From: Bacteroidales bacterium
Lineage (GTDB): Bacteria; Bacteroidota; Bacteroidia; Bacteroidales; Muribaculaceae
Length of the DNA stretch: 34,164 nt
Reading direction: 5' to 3'
Assembly: GCA_900770215.1 (NCBI GenBank)
Contig: CAAGJW010000060.1
Coordinates: 1-34,164, forward strand
Part shown: positions 23,966 to 32,897 of the stretch, in pieces
How the letters are laid out: the number at the start of each line of letters is the position of its first letter
How positions within the stretch are numbered: position 1 is the first letter of the stretch
Position numbers and translations under genes: made by a program
Notes under the pieces: model-generated
What the model saw: only the letters and a program-made list of their open reading frames with translations
What the model was told of the DNA's origin: nothing
Databases searched by the model: none

Positions 23966-25237
23966 ATGAAAAAAATTGCGACACTGCTCATCATCGTGCT
24001 ATGGGGCGTCACCGCGTGGGCAGCAGCCAACTTGCTTGGCACCTGGACGGGGCAACTCGACGCGGGCGTGGCCCACATTCCGCTTGTACTTCATATCGAC
24101 TCCACTGGTTGCAGCCTCGACAGCCCGGCCCAAGGGGCCATCGGCATCCCGTGCACGAGCCAAGTCGACGGCGACAACATCGACATCATCATTTCCTCGA
24201 TAGGCGCCAGCTATAGCGGCACCATCGCCGGCGACAGCCTCAAGGGCACATTCTCGCAGGGCGGCCACCAGTTTGCACTCACCTTCACCCGAAAGGCAGC
24301 AAAGAAAATCGCAGGGCCGCGAAACTACATCGAGGAGCAAGTCACCTTCGGGCACGGCAACGTGACACTGGCTGGCACGCTCACCCTGCCCCAGGGCAGC
24401 AGCAACGTGCCGGCAGTGGTGCTCGTCACCGGCAGCGGTCCGCAAGACCGCGACGAGACCATCATGGGCCACAAGCCGTTCAAGGCCATTGCCGACAGCT
24501 TGGGCAACCACGGCATCGCCGTGCTGCGCTACGACGACCGTGGCGTGGGCGGCTCGAGCATGGCCACTGGCTATGAGACCACTCGCGACTTTGCCCTCGA
24601 CGCCACGGCAGCAGTGCACTACCTGCTCAAGCGCAAGGAAATCGACCCCAAGCGCACGGGCTACATCGGGCACAGCGAGGGCGGATTGATCGCCATGCTC
24701 AACCACAGCGACGTGGCATTTGTCATCACCCTTGCGGCGCCAGCCGTGAAGGGGAAAGACTTGATGATAAAGCAAAACGAAATGATGGTGAAAGCAGCAG
24801 GCAACACATGGAATGCACAGCTGGCAGCCTTAGTCGACAGCGTGTTTACCCTCATCGACACTTGCCGCAACGAGACGGTGCTCAAGAGCATGCTCGGCCA
24901 TTTCCCCGAGGTGAAAGCGCAAGTGGCTGCACTCACCTCGCCCTGGTATCGCGCCTTCATTCAACTCGACCCCACGCCCAGCCTCAAGGCTATGGGCCAG
25001 AGCCGGCAGCCCATGATGGCCTGCAACAGCGAGTGGGACGATCAGGTGAACTGCGACCAGAACCTCGATGCCATAGCACGGTGGGTGCCCAGTGCTGAAA
25101 TCAAGCGTTACCCGCAGCTCAACCACCTGTTTCAGCATTGCGACAGGCGCGACCAGGCACTCGACTACAGCGGCAACAGCGACGACTTCAATGCACAAGT
25201 GATAGCCGACATCATCGCCTTCATCAAGGGGCTATAG
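23966..25237 (+). CDS. Exported alpha/beta hydrolase, S33-like
   Basis: A 423-residue protein starting MKKIATLLIIVLWGVTAWA, a signal peptide. An upstream in-frame ATG at 23897 would bury this signal and is less likely. Residues 22-110 form a small beta-rich N-terminal domain ('LLGTWTGQLDAG', 'GDSLKGTFSQGG') of the kind that precedes many Bacteroidetes hydrolases. The alpha/beta hydrolase domain has 'VLVTGSGPQDRDE' (oxyanion region), 'VLRYDDRGVGGSS', the nucleophile elbow 'GHSEGG' (Ser237), and near the C-terminus candidate Asp ('SEWDDQ') and His ('PQLNHLFQ'). It probably hydrolyses an ester or peptide bond in the periplasm. The substrate is unknown. It is convergent with the ABC ATPase, with only 23 nt between the stop codons. 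Confidence 0.9.
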   Translation: MKKIATLLIIVLWGVTAWAAANLLGTWTGQLDAGVAHIPLVLHIDSTGCSLDSPAQGAIGIPCTSQVDGDNIDIIISSIGASYSGTIAGDSLKGTFSQGGHQFALTFTRKAAKKIAGPRNYIEEQVTFGHGNVTLAGTLTLPQGSSNVPAVVLVTGSGPQDRDETIMGHKPFKAIADSLGNHGIAVLRYDDRGVGGSSMATGYETTRDFALDATAAVHYLLKRKEIDPKRTGYIGHSEGGLIAMLNHSDVAFVITLAAPAVKGKDLMIKQNEMMVKAAGNTWNAQLAALVDSVFTLIDTCRNETVLKSMLGHFPEVKAQVAALTSPWYRAFIQLDPTPSLKAMGQSRQPMMACNSEWDDQVNCDQNLDAIARWVPSAEIKRYPQLNHLFQHCDRRDQALDYSGNSDDFNAQVIADIIAFIKGL

Positions 25238-25260
25238 CGGCACACCTGGCCCGAGCAAGA

Positions 25261-26055
25261 TTAATACTCCACCTTGGTCTTCACATAGCCGTGGGCACGG
25301 CGGTACTTGCGCACATCGCGGAAAAGGTCGGTTGCAAACACGAAGTGGTTGAGCTCGTCGTTGTCTTGGTCATAGATTTGGTCCTTGTTGCCCACCCAGC
25401 CCACATGGCCGTGATTGATAAAGACGATATTCTCGCCTATGCCCATCACCGAGTTCATGTCGTGGGTGTTGATGATGGTCGTGATGCCAAACTCGTGGGT
25501 GATGTCCCACAGCAGCTGGTCGATCACTATCGAGGTCTTGGGATCGAGTCCCGAGTTGGGCTCGTCGCAAAACAGGTATTTAGGATTCAAGGCAATGGCG
25601 CGGGCAATGGCAGCACGCTTCTGCATGCCGCCGCTCAGCTCGGCAGGATACTTGTGCTCGCTGCCGGTGAGGTTCACCTTGTCGATACAGAACTGGGCAC
25701 GCTCGAGCTGCTCCTTCTCACTCATGCTGGAAAACATCATGAGCGGGAACTTCACATTGTCGATCACCGTCTCGCTGTCAAACAGGGCTGCGCCCTGGAA
25801 GAGCATGCCTATCTCCTTGCGTGTCTCCTTGAGCTGCGCGCGGTTCATCCTGGTGATGTCGCGGCCGTCGTATAGTATCTCGCCGCGCTCGGGCTTGAAC
25901 AGGCCCACCAGGTTTTTCACCAGCACCGTCTTTCCCGAGCCCGACTGGCCTATTATCAAGTTCACCTTGCCGTCGTAGAAAGTGGCGTTGATGTCGTACA
26001 GCACCTGGCGGGTGCCGTTGTCAAAATACTTGTCAAGATGCTTTACTTCAATCAT
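25261..26055 (-). CDS. ABC transporter ATPase, MlaF-like
   Basis: A 264-residue cytoplasmic ATPase. Walker A 'GQSGSGKT' (36-43), the Q-loop in 'IGMLFQGAALFDS', signature 'LSGGMQKRAAIARAIA', Walker B 'KYLFCDEPNSGLDPKTS' and the switch His in 'INTHDMNSVM' are all present. The 'FQGAALFDS' and 'LSGGMQKR' forms and the 'DEPNSGLDP' box are characteristic of the Mla/Ttg2A phospholipid-transport ATPases. Its partner permease lies 42 nt upstream on the same strand. In Mla systems this pair moves phospholipids between inner and outer membrane, with a periplasmic MCE protein (MlaD). No MCE gene is present here. Confidence 0.93.
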   Translation of the reverse strand: MIEVKHLDKYFDNGTRQVLYDINATFYDGKVNLIIGQSGSGKTVLVKNLVGLFKPERGEILYDGRDITRMNRAQLKETRKEIGMLFQGAALFDSETVIDNVKFPLMMFSSMSEKEQLERAQFCIDKVNLTGSEHKYPAELSGGMQKRAAIARAIALNPKYLFCDEPNSGLDPKTSIVIDQLLWDITHEFGITTIINTHDMNSVMGIGENIVFINHGHVGWVGNKDQIYDQDNDELNHFVFATDLFRDVRKYRRAHGYVKTKVEY

Positions 26056-26097
26056 AATATATTGTTGTGTCCTCCCTGCCCTGCTTGCTTGTGTGAG

Positions 26098-26844
26098 CTA
26101 CATTAAGAAAATATTGGTCATGATCACGTCGCACACGAGGATGAGCACATTGGTGGTCACCACAGCGTCGGTGCTGGCCTTGCCCACCTCGACCGAGCCG
26201 CCCTTGACCGTGTAGCCATAATAGGCCGCGATCGACGATATTAAGAAGCCGTAGACTACCGACTTGATGAGCGCAAACCACACATCAAACTGGTGGAAAT
26301 CGGTCTGAATGCCGTAGATATAGGTATCGGGGTCGACAAGTCCTGTGAAGCATATCGCATAGCCGCCAAAGAGGCTGGTAAACATGGCAATAATCACCAG
26401 TATGGGCATGATCGTGACCAGTGCCATCACCTTGGGCATGACCAGATAGTTGGCAGAGTTCACGCCCATGATGTCGAGAGCATCGATTTGCTCGGTCACA
26501 CGCATGGTGCCTATCTCGCTGGCAATATTGGAGCCTATCTTGCCCGAGAGTATCAAGCACAATATGGTGGAGGCAAATTCCAGAACAATGATTTGTCGCG
26601 TGGTGAAGCCCACCGCATAGCGCGGCAGCAGCGGGTTGCTCACGTTGAGCTTGATGAGCAGCGTGCACAAGCAGCCTATGAATAGCGACACCAGCAGGAT
26701 GAGCGGTATCGAGTCGATACCCAGCTTGTTGATCTCGTTGAAATAGCGGCGAAAGAACTCCTTCCATCGCTCAGGTATGGCCATGCTGCGCCACATGAGC
26801 ATGCAGTAGTCGCCAAACTTATCGAGCATTTTCAGTAAACCCAT
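26098..26844 (-). CDS. MlaE family ABC transporter permease
   Basis: A 248-residue inner-membrane permease with about five hydrophobic segments. The family pattern includes 'GFTTRQIIVLEFASTILCLILSGKIGSNIASEIGTMRVTEQIDAL' and 'ALDIMGVNSANYLVMPKVMAL', the conserved coupling and channel segment of MlaE/YrbE proteins. With the ATPase immediately downstream it forms the core of a lipid-transport ABC complex (MlaFE). An exact -7 box lies 42 nt before the start. Confidence 0.93.
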   Translation of the reverse strand: MGLLKMLDKFGDYCMLMWRSMAIPERWKEFFRRYFNEINKLGIDSIPLILLVSLFIGCLCTLLIKLNVSNPLLPRYAVGFTTRQIIVLEFASTILCLILSGKIGSNIASEIGTMRVTEQIDALDIMGVNSANYLVMPKVMALVTIMPILVIIAMFTSLFGGYAICFTGLVDPDTYIYGIQTDFHQFDVWFALIKSVVYGFLISSIAAYYGYTVKGGSVEVGKASTDAVVTTNVLILVCDVIMTNIFLM

Positions 26845-26886
26845 ATATAATTGTCAATTCTTGCTAAGTCGGTTGAAAAGAATATG

Positions 26887-26894
26887 CAAAGATA
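26887..26894 (-). promoter_or_regulatory. Bacteroidetes -7 box (TATCTTTG) for mlaE-mlaF
   Basis: Plus-strand caaagata gives an exact TAnnTTTG match on the minus strand, 42 nt before the permease ATG. No -33 element was found at the expected spacing. Confidence 0.5.
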
Positions 26895-26996
26895 AGCAAA
26901 AGATGGATAACTGGGCCTTTTTGAAAAATAAATAGCAATATTACGGCACTATGGAACACATTTTGGCTCCGATGCCTGCAACTCAAAACATATAAA

Positions 26997-27029
26997 GAGC
27001 CGCTCCCCGATTCGCATCGAGAGCGGCTC
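26997..27029 (-). terminator. Terminator after the SusC/SusD operon
   Basis: GAGCCGCTC at 26997-27005 pairs perfectly with GAGCGGCTC at 27021-27029 (9 bp, 15-nt loop). On the minus strand the hairpin is followed by a T-rich stretch (TTTATATGTTTTG). It lies 67 nt past the SusD stop. Confidence 0.7.
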
Positions 27030-27095
27030 AATATTTACTAACTTAAAACTTAAGTAAAAAAGACGTGTGTATCAGTCTTTTCCCCTTTGTCGCGC

Positions 27096-28928
27096 TTACC
27101 AGCCCACCGTCTGGGTGAGGGTGTGACCACGCTGCTTGTAGGCGTTGATTTGCTGGTAGCCCACAGGCGACATGTACACACGGTCGAGGAAGGGATTGCG
27201 TTTGGCTACCGACAGGGGCACAAAGAAGCCCACCATGTCGGCCGCATTGGTGCCGTCGTAGGTCACCACAGTGCCATCGGCTTTCTTCACCTTGGTAGAG
27301 CCCTTCTCGAGATAGGTAGTATACTCGTTGTTGAAGTCGATCCAGCAGCCCAGCATGGTGTCGGGATACTTGTCGTTGTCCATGTACTCGAGTTTCTTCC
27401 AGCGCTTGAGGTCGAGCAATCGGCTGTGCTCAAACACCATCTCCAGGCGGCGCTCACGGCGTATCTCCCAGATGAGCGGGTCGACAGTGGGGTCGCGGTC
27501 GGGGTCGAAGCTGCCATTGATCTCGCTCAGTTGCATGTGAGCAGTCTTGCTCAGGTGTTTGGCCTGGGCAGTAGCATCGAGCGGGCGGTCGCGCAGCACG
27601 TTGATAGACGCGTCAATGTCGGCCTGGGTCACTGCTTCTTCGCCCATACGGGCCAGCTCGGCCTTGGCCTCAATCCAGTTGAGCAGCACCTCGGCATAGC
27701 GTATCACAGGAGCATCGTTGGTATTGGTCGACGAGTTGTACTCAGGGTGAGTGGCACGTTCGGCCGACGTCATGGCAATTGCTGCACGGTCGATAAACTT
27801 GTCTTGATAGACCATGGTCGACGAGCTGGGGTTGACCGTGTCGATAAACGAAGCCTCAAAGCGGGGATCGCGGGTGAGGGTCATGTTCTTGATGCCAAAG
27901 TTGCCGGCACCGGCCACCTTAGAAGTCTTGTAGGGACGGCCGTCGGTGCATATCACCGACTTGAGGAAGGCCAGATTCACACCCGTCTGCGACTCGCCCG
28001 AGTTGCTGTAGGAAGCCACACAGTGGCGCACGCCCAGGGCATCGTCGAAGTGCTGGTACATCAGGCACTCCTTGTTGCCGGCCAGGTTTTGAGAGCCAAA
28101 GAGGTCGCGCAACGGGGTATCGATGGCATAATTGCCACTCTTCATCACAATGGCAGCAGCATCGCGGGCCAGCTCAAGGTACTTCTTGGCATGAGCCGGG
28201 TCGCCATTGTGGTAGACCTGCCACGTGCCCTCAAAGAGGAACCAGCGCGAGATGAAGCCAGCGGCCACATAGCGGTTGAGCAGGTCGACACCGTCGTTTA
28301 CACGTATGTTCTCGAGAGCATACTTGCTCATCGTGTAGAGGCTGTCCATCACCAGCAGGCGCGGGTCACGGTCTTTGTAGAGCTGTGCCGTGTCGGTGCT
28401 CGACACATCGGTGGGGAAATAAGGCACGTCGCCAAACACCTCAACCAGGCGGGCATAGGCAAAGCACTTGTAGAACTTGGCCACACCCATCCAGTGGTTG
28501 AAAGCCTCGCTCGATAGCAGCCCGTTGGCATTCATCTTGTTGAGGCGGTTGATAAAGATGTTGGCCTTGTGCACCCATGCAAAGTTCCACGACGGGCCGC
28601 AGTACTGCTCCATCCACGAGATGGACTCACTCTTGGAGCCACGGCTCGAAGGTACCTGGTCCTCAAACGAGGCCTGCGTGCCCTGACTGCACACGTCGTC
28701 GCTGAACACATAGCCGCGGTAGTCGGAATAGGCTGCCGACCAGCCCACGCCGTAGCCTATGTAGTAGTTGCTGTAAAAACCGTTGCCAAACAGGCGCACA
28801 TCGCTCTCGTTGCGCCAGTAGTTGGGATCGGTGGGGTTCTCGCGAGGCTCACGGTTGATGACCTGCTCGCACGACGACAAGCCCAGGCTGAGCAACCCCG
28901 CAAATATGATCAATAATTTCTTTTTCAT
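27096..28928 (-). CDS. SusD/RagB family nutrient-binding outer-membrane lipoprotein
   Basis: A 610-residue surface lipoprotein with a lipobox 'GLSSC' (Cys20). The N-terminal 'EQVINREPRENPTDPNYW' region and the TPR-like helices ('KANIFINRLNKMN', 'GVAKFYKCFAYARLVEVFGDVPY', with the AxxYxxLVExFGDVPY family signature) define the RagB/SusD fold. 'VIRYAEVLLNWIEAKAEL' and 'IRRERRLEMVFEHSRLLDLKRW' are the C-terminal family motifs. It forms the lid of the SusC barrel and binds an oligosaccharide or peptide. It lies 16 nt downstream of SusC. No glycosidase, sensor or sigma/anti-sigma gene is next to the pair, so the substrate cannot be inferred. Confidence 0.96.
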   Translation of the reverse strand: MKKKLLIIFAGLLSLGLSSCEQVINREPRENPTDPNYWRNESDVRLFGNGFYSNYYIGYGVGWSAAYSDYRGYVFSDDVCSQGTQASFEDQVPSSRGSKSESISWMEQYCGPSWNFAWVHKANIFINRLNKMNANGLLSSEAFNHWMGVAKFYKCFAYARLVEVFGDVPYFPTDVSSTDTAQLYKDRDPRLLVMDSLYTMSKYALENIRVNDGVDLLNRYVAAGFISRWFLFEGTWQVYHNGDPAHAKKYLELARDAAAIVMKSGNYAIDTPLRDLFGSQNLAGNKECLMYQHFDDALGVRHCVASYSNSGESQTGVNLAFLKSVICTDGRPYKTSKVAGAGNFGIKNMTLTRDPRFEASFIDTVNPSSSTMVYQDKFIDRAAIAMTSAERATHPEYNSSTNTNDAPVIRYAEVLLNWIEAKAELARMGEEAVTQADIDASINVLRDRPLDATAQAKHLSKTAHMQLSEINGSFDPDRDPTVDPLIWEIRRERRLEMVFEHSRLLDLKRWKKLEYMDNDKYPDTMLGCWIDFNNEYTTYLEKGSTKVKKADGTVVTYDGTNAADMVGFFVPLSVAKRNPFLDRVYMSPVGYQQINAYKQRGHTLTQTVGW

Positions 28929-28944
28929 TGTTTAGAAAGTTTAA

Positions 28945-31900
28945 TTAGAAGTTAAGTTGAATACCTACTGAGATGTTCTTCATTGCAGGAGTGCCCACAC
29001 CGGTGCGGCCACTGTTGTAGTTGCCGCTGTTGAACATCGACACGCCGCTCACCACCTCGGGATCGATAGGAAGCCCGCGCAGGTTGTCGTGGGTGAAGAG
29101 GTTCTCGGCTGCCACATAGAAGCGGGCCTTGCTGATGTAGGCCTTCTTGGTGATGCTTGCAGGCAGCGTGTAGCCCAGAGTGATGTTCTTGCAACGCAAG
29201 TAGGCCATGTTGAGCAGGTAACGGCTCTGCTTCTGCAAGTTGAAGCCTGTGTCGCTGCCGCCCATGTTCCAGGCTGCCGGATAGAAGGCGCCAGTGTTGT
29301 TCTCGGTCCAGTAGTCGCCGGCAATAGCTTGAGGCATTGCGCCGTCGCCGCAATTGTAGCCAGGAATGGCCAGGAAGCCCGAGCCCCAAATCTTGCGGCT
29401 GCCCACGCCCTGGAAGAAAATGGAGAAGTCTACACCATACCAGTCGGCACCCAGCCTGAAGCCATACTCATAGCGAGGTGTGGAGTTACCTATCACCTTC
29501 TTGTCGCCGTGCTTCTCGACAGTGTTGTCGCCGTACCAGATGTCGCCGTTACCGTCGAGATCCTTATATTTCACATCGCCGGGGCCAAAGTGGAACTTGC
29601 CCGACTCAAAGCGGTCTTGATACACGCCGTTGGGATCGCTCAGCTTGTTGACCAGGCGTGCATCGGGGTGCTCGGCCAGTGTGGTCTCCTTGCCATGATA
29701 GGCATAGGTGGTCACGATTTTGCCGTTCTCGTCATACACGAAGTCGCTCTTCTGATAGAGGCGGTCGGTCTCATAGCCCCATATCTCGCCATAGGTCTTG
29801 CCATTGTACCAGCCATCGATATCACGGCCCGAGCCGTACTTGGTGATCGTAGACTTGGCGTCGCTCACCGTCACCATGGCGTTCAGGCCAAGGCCGTTGG
29901 CAAAGCGGTGGTTGAAGTCGACCTCAATCTCCCAGCCGCGGGTGCGGATGTTGCCGAAGTTGCCCATGGGCGCAGCAGCGCCGAAGGTATCGGGAATGCC
30001 CTCTTGAGGCACAAGCATGTTTTTGGTGTCGCGCTGGTACCAGTCGAAGATCACACCTATGCGGCCGTCCCACAGCGAGATGTCGGTACCCAGGTCGAGG
30101 GTTTCAATGTCTTGCCAAGTGATGTCGCCGTAAACCGACGAGGGTGTGCCCACATAGGTGAGTTTGGAACCGTTCTGGATCCAGCTGAGCTGGCCCTGGG
30201 CCATTGTGGCAATGTAGAGCGAGTTGCTCACCGACTGGTCGCCAATCTTGCCATAGCTGCCTCGCAGTTTCCACGAGGTGAGCACGGGCTTGGCCCAGCG
30301 CATAAAGGCCTCGTCGCCAACGCGCCAGCCCATAGAGAACGACGGGAACCAGCGCCAGCGCAAGTCTTTGGGGAACTTGGAAGTGGCATCATGACGCAGG
30401 TTGAACTCGAGCAGGTAGCGCTGCATCAAGGCATAGTTCACGCGACCAAACCATCCCAGCTGGCCGTCCCAGTCCTTGGAGCCGCCGGCAGTCTGCGTGC
30501 CGCAGGTCTTGGAGAACGATGGGTGAAAGATGTCGGTCAAGTTGGTGATCTGCGACCAGTTGCTCTGGCTTTCCCAGTCCACACAGTTCATACCGAGCAT
30601 GAGCTTCACGTTGTTGATATCGTTGATGTCCCAGTTGTAATCGGTAGTGATGTTCCAAGTGTGTCGCTTGGCATTGATGGTGCTGCGATAGATGTGGTCG
30701 GGGTTGGCACCATTGCCGGTATATTGCATGTAGGGCATGTCCCAGGCAGCATAGGCGCCAGGAGTGCCGGCAGGCACAACCTCGCCGGCATCGTTCACAT
30801 AGATCTGGTTGCCATCGGCGTCGAGACGGGCCACATAGGCGCTGCCGCCTGCCCACGAGTTGTCCATGGTGAACTTGGTGCCCACCTTGTTCCACACTTC
30901 ATCTTCGGCAGCATAGGTGTAGTCCACGTTCACGTGCCAATCTTTGGTGATGTTGAGGGTAGTACCCAGGCTCACGCTCAAGTAGGTGTCCTGCTTGTTG
31001 GCCGTGTTGGCATTCTTCATCTCGTTGTAAGGACTGCGTATGTCGCGCCCCCACTCATCCTGGCCCATGGGATAGGTGGTGTCCCAACGGTAGAGGTAGA
31101 GCCACGGGTCGGCCGTGGTGCTGCTTGTGGCATAGGCATAGCGCTTGTTGCGCATGCTGTAGTTGAAGCCCGTGCGCACGGTCCAGTACTTGTTGATGTC
31201 GGTGCTGATGCGGGCCGATGCATTGTAGCGGCGGAAGTCGTCGTGCTTGGCCGGGCGAATCAGGCCGTTCTGGTCGAGATAGCCCAGGCCTATGCTGTAG
31301 CTCGTGCGGCCCGAGCGGCCGTTGACCGAGACGTTGTGGCTCATCGACGGTGTCCACTCGCGTATCATGTAATCGTAGGGATCAAAGATGCGCTTGGAGA
31401 AACGGTACTTGTTGTTGTCGAGATACCAGTCGCGACCGTACACAAACGGGTCGTTCTTGCCAATCTTGCCGCCATAGGTGGCCTGCCACTCGCGTGCCTT
31501 CTCGAGGCTCTCCTCGTTGACAAACCAGAAGGCGCCATACACCGTGCCACCGGCACGCTTCAAGGCATCGACACGATAGGCAATACCGTCGACACCGGCC
31601 ATGTCCATCTTCTTGGAGATATTCTCCCAGGCAAAGTTGCCCGAGTAGCTCACGTCGACGTTGTCGGTCTTGGAGCCCTTTTTGGTTGTGATCAGGATCA
31701 CGCCAAAGGCGGCCTTGGAACCGTAGATCGAGGAGGCAGCTGCGTCCTTGAGCACCGAGATGTTAGCAATGTCCTCGGGGTTTACGATCTGAATAGATGG
31801 AATCTCGACGTTGTCGAGCAAGATGAGCGGCTTGGAACTGCCTGTGTAGGAGGCAACCTGGCCACGTATCTTGATTGTGGGGTCGGAGCCCACCTCGCCA

Positions 31901-32397
31901 TTGGGGATGGTCACGCTCAAGCCTGGGGTGGTACCCTGCAAGCCGCGGCCCACATCGGGGATTTGACGGCCCACCAATGTCTTGTCGACGTCGACCGACG
32001 ACACAGCGCCCGTCAAGTTGGCCTTCTTCTGCTGGCCGTAGCCCACCACGACCACATCGCCCAGCAGCTGGTTGTCGGGCACAAGTTTCACATTGGTGTC
32101 GTCGCCAGGATTCAGAATCAACGGCTTGTAGCCGATGTAGGAGATCTTGAGCTTACCCTTGCCGGTGGTTCTGAGTGAGAACCGGCCGTTCACATCGGTC
32201 ATGGTGCCTCGCGTGGTCCCCACTTCGGAGACGCTGGCGCCAATCACAGGCTCGCCCTTGTCGTCGGTCACAGTACCTGTAACGATACCGGCCGAAGCAT
32301 GGGACCCTTGTGGCTCGGGAGCAGCCGCATGGGCATAACTTCCCGCAGCACCACAAGCCAGAAATAGTGCTCCTATTAGAGCAAGTTTTCTTTTCAT
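28945..32397 (-). CDS. SusC/RagA family TonB-linked outer-membrane transporter
   Basis: A 1150-residue outer-membrane barrel. The signal peptide (about 1-25, 'YAHAAA') is followed by a CarboxypepD_reg-like domain ('GTVTDDKGEPVIGASVSEVG'), the SusC hallmark 'DVVVVGYGQQKKANLTGAVSSVD', the plug domain with 'LLDNVEIPSIQIVNPEDI' and 'VLKDAAASSIYGSKAAFGVI', and a barrel ending in Phe ('NISVGIQLNF'). It lacks an N-terminal STN signalling domain, so control by an anti-sigma factor is unlikely. It is the first gene of a two-gene unit with SusD and has a leader of about 200 nt if the -7 box at 32601 is used. It imports the ligand captured by SusD. Confidence 0.96.
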   Translation of the reverse strand: MKRKLALIGALFLACGAAGSYAHAAAPEPQGSHASAGIVTGTVTDDKGEPVIGASVSEVGTTRGTMTDVNGRFSLRTTGKGKLKISYIGYKPLILNPGDDTNVKLVPDNQLLGDVVVVGYGQQKKANLTGAVSSVDVDKTLVGRQIPDVGRGLQGTTPGLSVTIPNGEVGSDPTIKIRGQVASYTGSSKPLILLDNVEIPSIQIVNPEDIANISVLKDAAASSIYGSKAAFGVILITTKKGSKTDNVDVSYSGNFAWENISKKMDMAGVDGIAYRVDALKRAGGTVYGAFWFVNEESLEKAREWQATYGGKIGKNDPFVYGRDWYLDNNKYRFSKRIFDPYDYMIREWTPSMSHNVSVNGRSGRTSYSIGLGYLDQNGLIRPAKHDDFRRYNASARISTDINKYWTVRTGFNYSMRNKRYAYATSSTTADPWLYLYRWDTTYPMGQDEWGRDIRSPYNEMKNANTANKQDTYLSVSLGTTLNITKDWHVNVDYTYAAEDEVWNKVGTKFTMDNSWAGGSAYVARLDADGNQIYVNDAGEVVPAGTPGAYAAWDMPYMQYTGNGANPDHIYRSTINAKRHTWNITTDYNWDINDINNVKLMLGMNCVDWESQSNWSQITNLTDIFHPSFSKTCGTQTAGGSKDWDGQLGWFGRVNYALMQRYLLEFNLRHDATSKFPKDLRWRWFPSFSMGWRVGDEAFMRWAKPVLTSWKLRGSYGKIGDQSVSNSLYIATMAQGQLSWIQNGSKLTYVGTPSSVYGDITWQDIETLDLGTDISLWDGRIGVIFDWYQRDTKNMLVPQEGIPDTFGAAAPMGNFGNIRTRGWEIEVDFNHRFANGLGLNAMVTVSDAKSTITKYGSGRDIDGWYNGKTYGEIWGYETDRLYQKSDFVYDENGKIVTTYAYHGKETTLAEHPDARLVNKLSDPNGVYQDRFESGKFHFGPGDVKYKDLDGNGDIWYGDNTVEKHGDKKVIGNSTPRYEYGFRLGADWYGVDFSIFFQGVGSRKIWGSGFLAIPGYNCGDGAMPQAIAGDYWTENNTGAFYPAAWNMGGSDTGFNLQKQSRYLLNMAYLRCKNITLGYTLPASITKKAYISKARFYVAAENLFTHDNLRGLPIDPEVVSGVSMFNSGNYNSGRTGVGTPAMKNISVGIQLNF

Positions 32398-32600
32398 AGA
32401 GTACTTGGTTTTTGTTTGTTATACATTAAGTTATTAATTAGAAAAACTGAAGTTCCTTTTCATCTTGCTGTAGTTTTACACCGAGCATGTTACAATTATC
32501 CAGAAAACGAAAACCGTGGCACGAGCCGAGGCACATGAGTGTGCGTGCTCCTTTCAAGCCCAAAACATAGTTTTTGCGATCTCTGAAATCAATTCAACTC

Positions 32601-32608
32601 CAAAGTTA
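32601..32608 (-). promoter_or_regulatory. Bacteroidetes -7 box (TAACTTTG), possible susC promoter
   Basis: Plus-strand caaagtta gives an exact TAnnTTTG match on the minus strand, about 200 nt before the susC ATG. No well-spaced -33 TTTG was found. Confidence 0.45.
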
Positions 32609-32800
32609 ATATTTTTTTATTAAATAGGTTCACAAAAAACCAAAAAAAATTAAATTTTTCGGGATTACTGTCCAAAAAGTAATGCCGGGGCATGCAGGCA
32701 TTGCCACCTTACGCACCTTTCAACAAACACATGGAGTGTGGATGGATTGTGTTTTTTTACATTGTGTCACATAATTTAATCAACTTATAACTTCCCACAT

Positions 32801-32831
32801 TTTGCATTATGAAGTTAAAATGTTAATTTTG
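32801..32831 (+). promoter_or_regulatory. Full Bacteroidetes promoter (TTTG-N19-TAATTTTG) for mdh
   Basis: TTTG at 32801-32804, a 19-nt spacer, then TAATTTTG at 32824-32831 match both consensus elements. Transcription should begin near 32838, about 60 nt before the mdh ATG at 32898. Confidence 0.75.
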
Positions 32832-32897
32832 CAATCGTAAAAACGGAAAAGCGAAACAACTATTTTATTATAAAATAAATTTATAAAATTTCTAATC

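Larger units (their letters stand above)
32398..32897. other. Divergent regulatory region between susC and mdh
   Basis: No gene found in 500 nt. It is strongly AT-rich. It holds a -7 box on the minus strand for susC (32601-32608) and a full -33/-7 promoter on the plus strand for mdh (32801-32831). The segment 32398-32600 would be the long susC leader. Confidence 0.65.

Noticed and set aside
29089..32178. A 1029-residue open frame antisense to SusC
   Set aside because: The sense frame is an unmistakable SusC. The antisense frame has no domains or start signals and repeats the same composition artefact.
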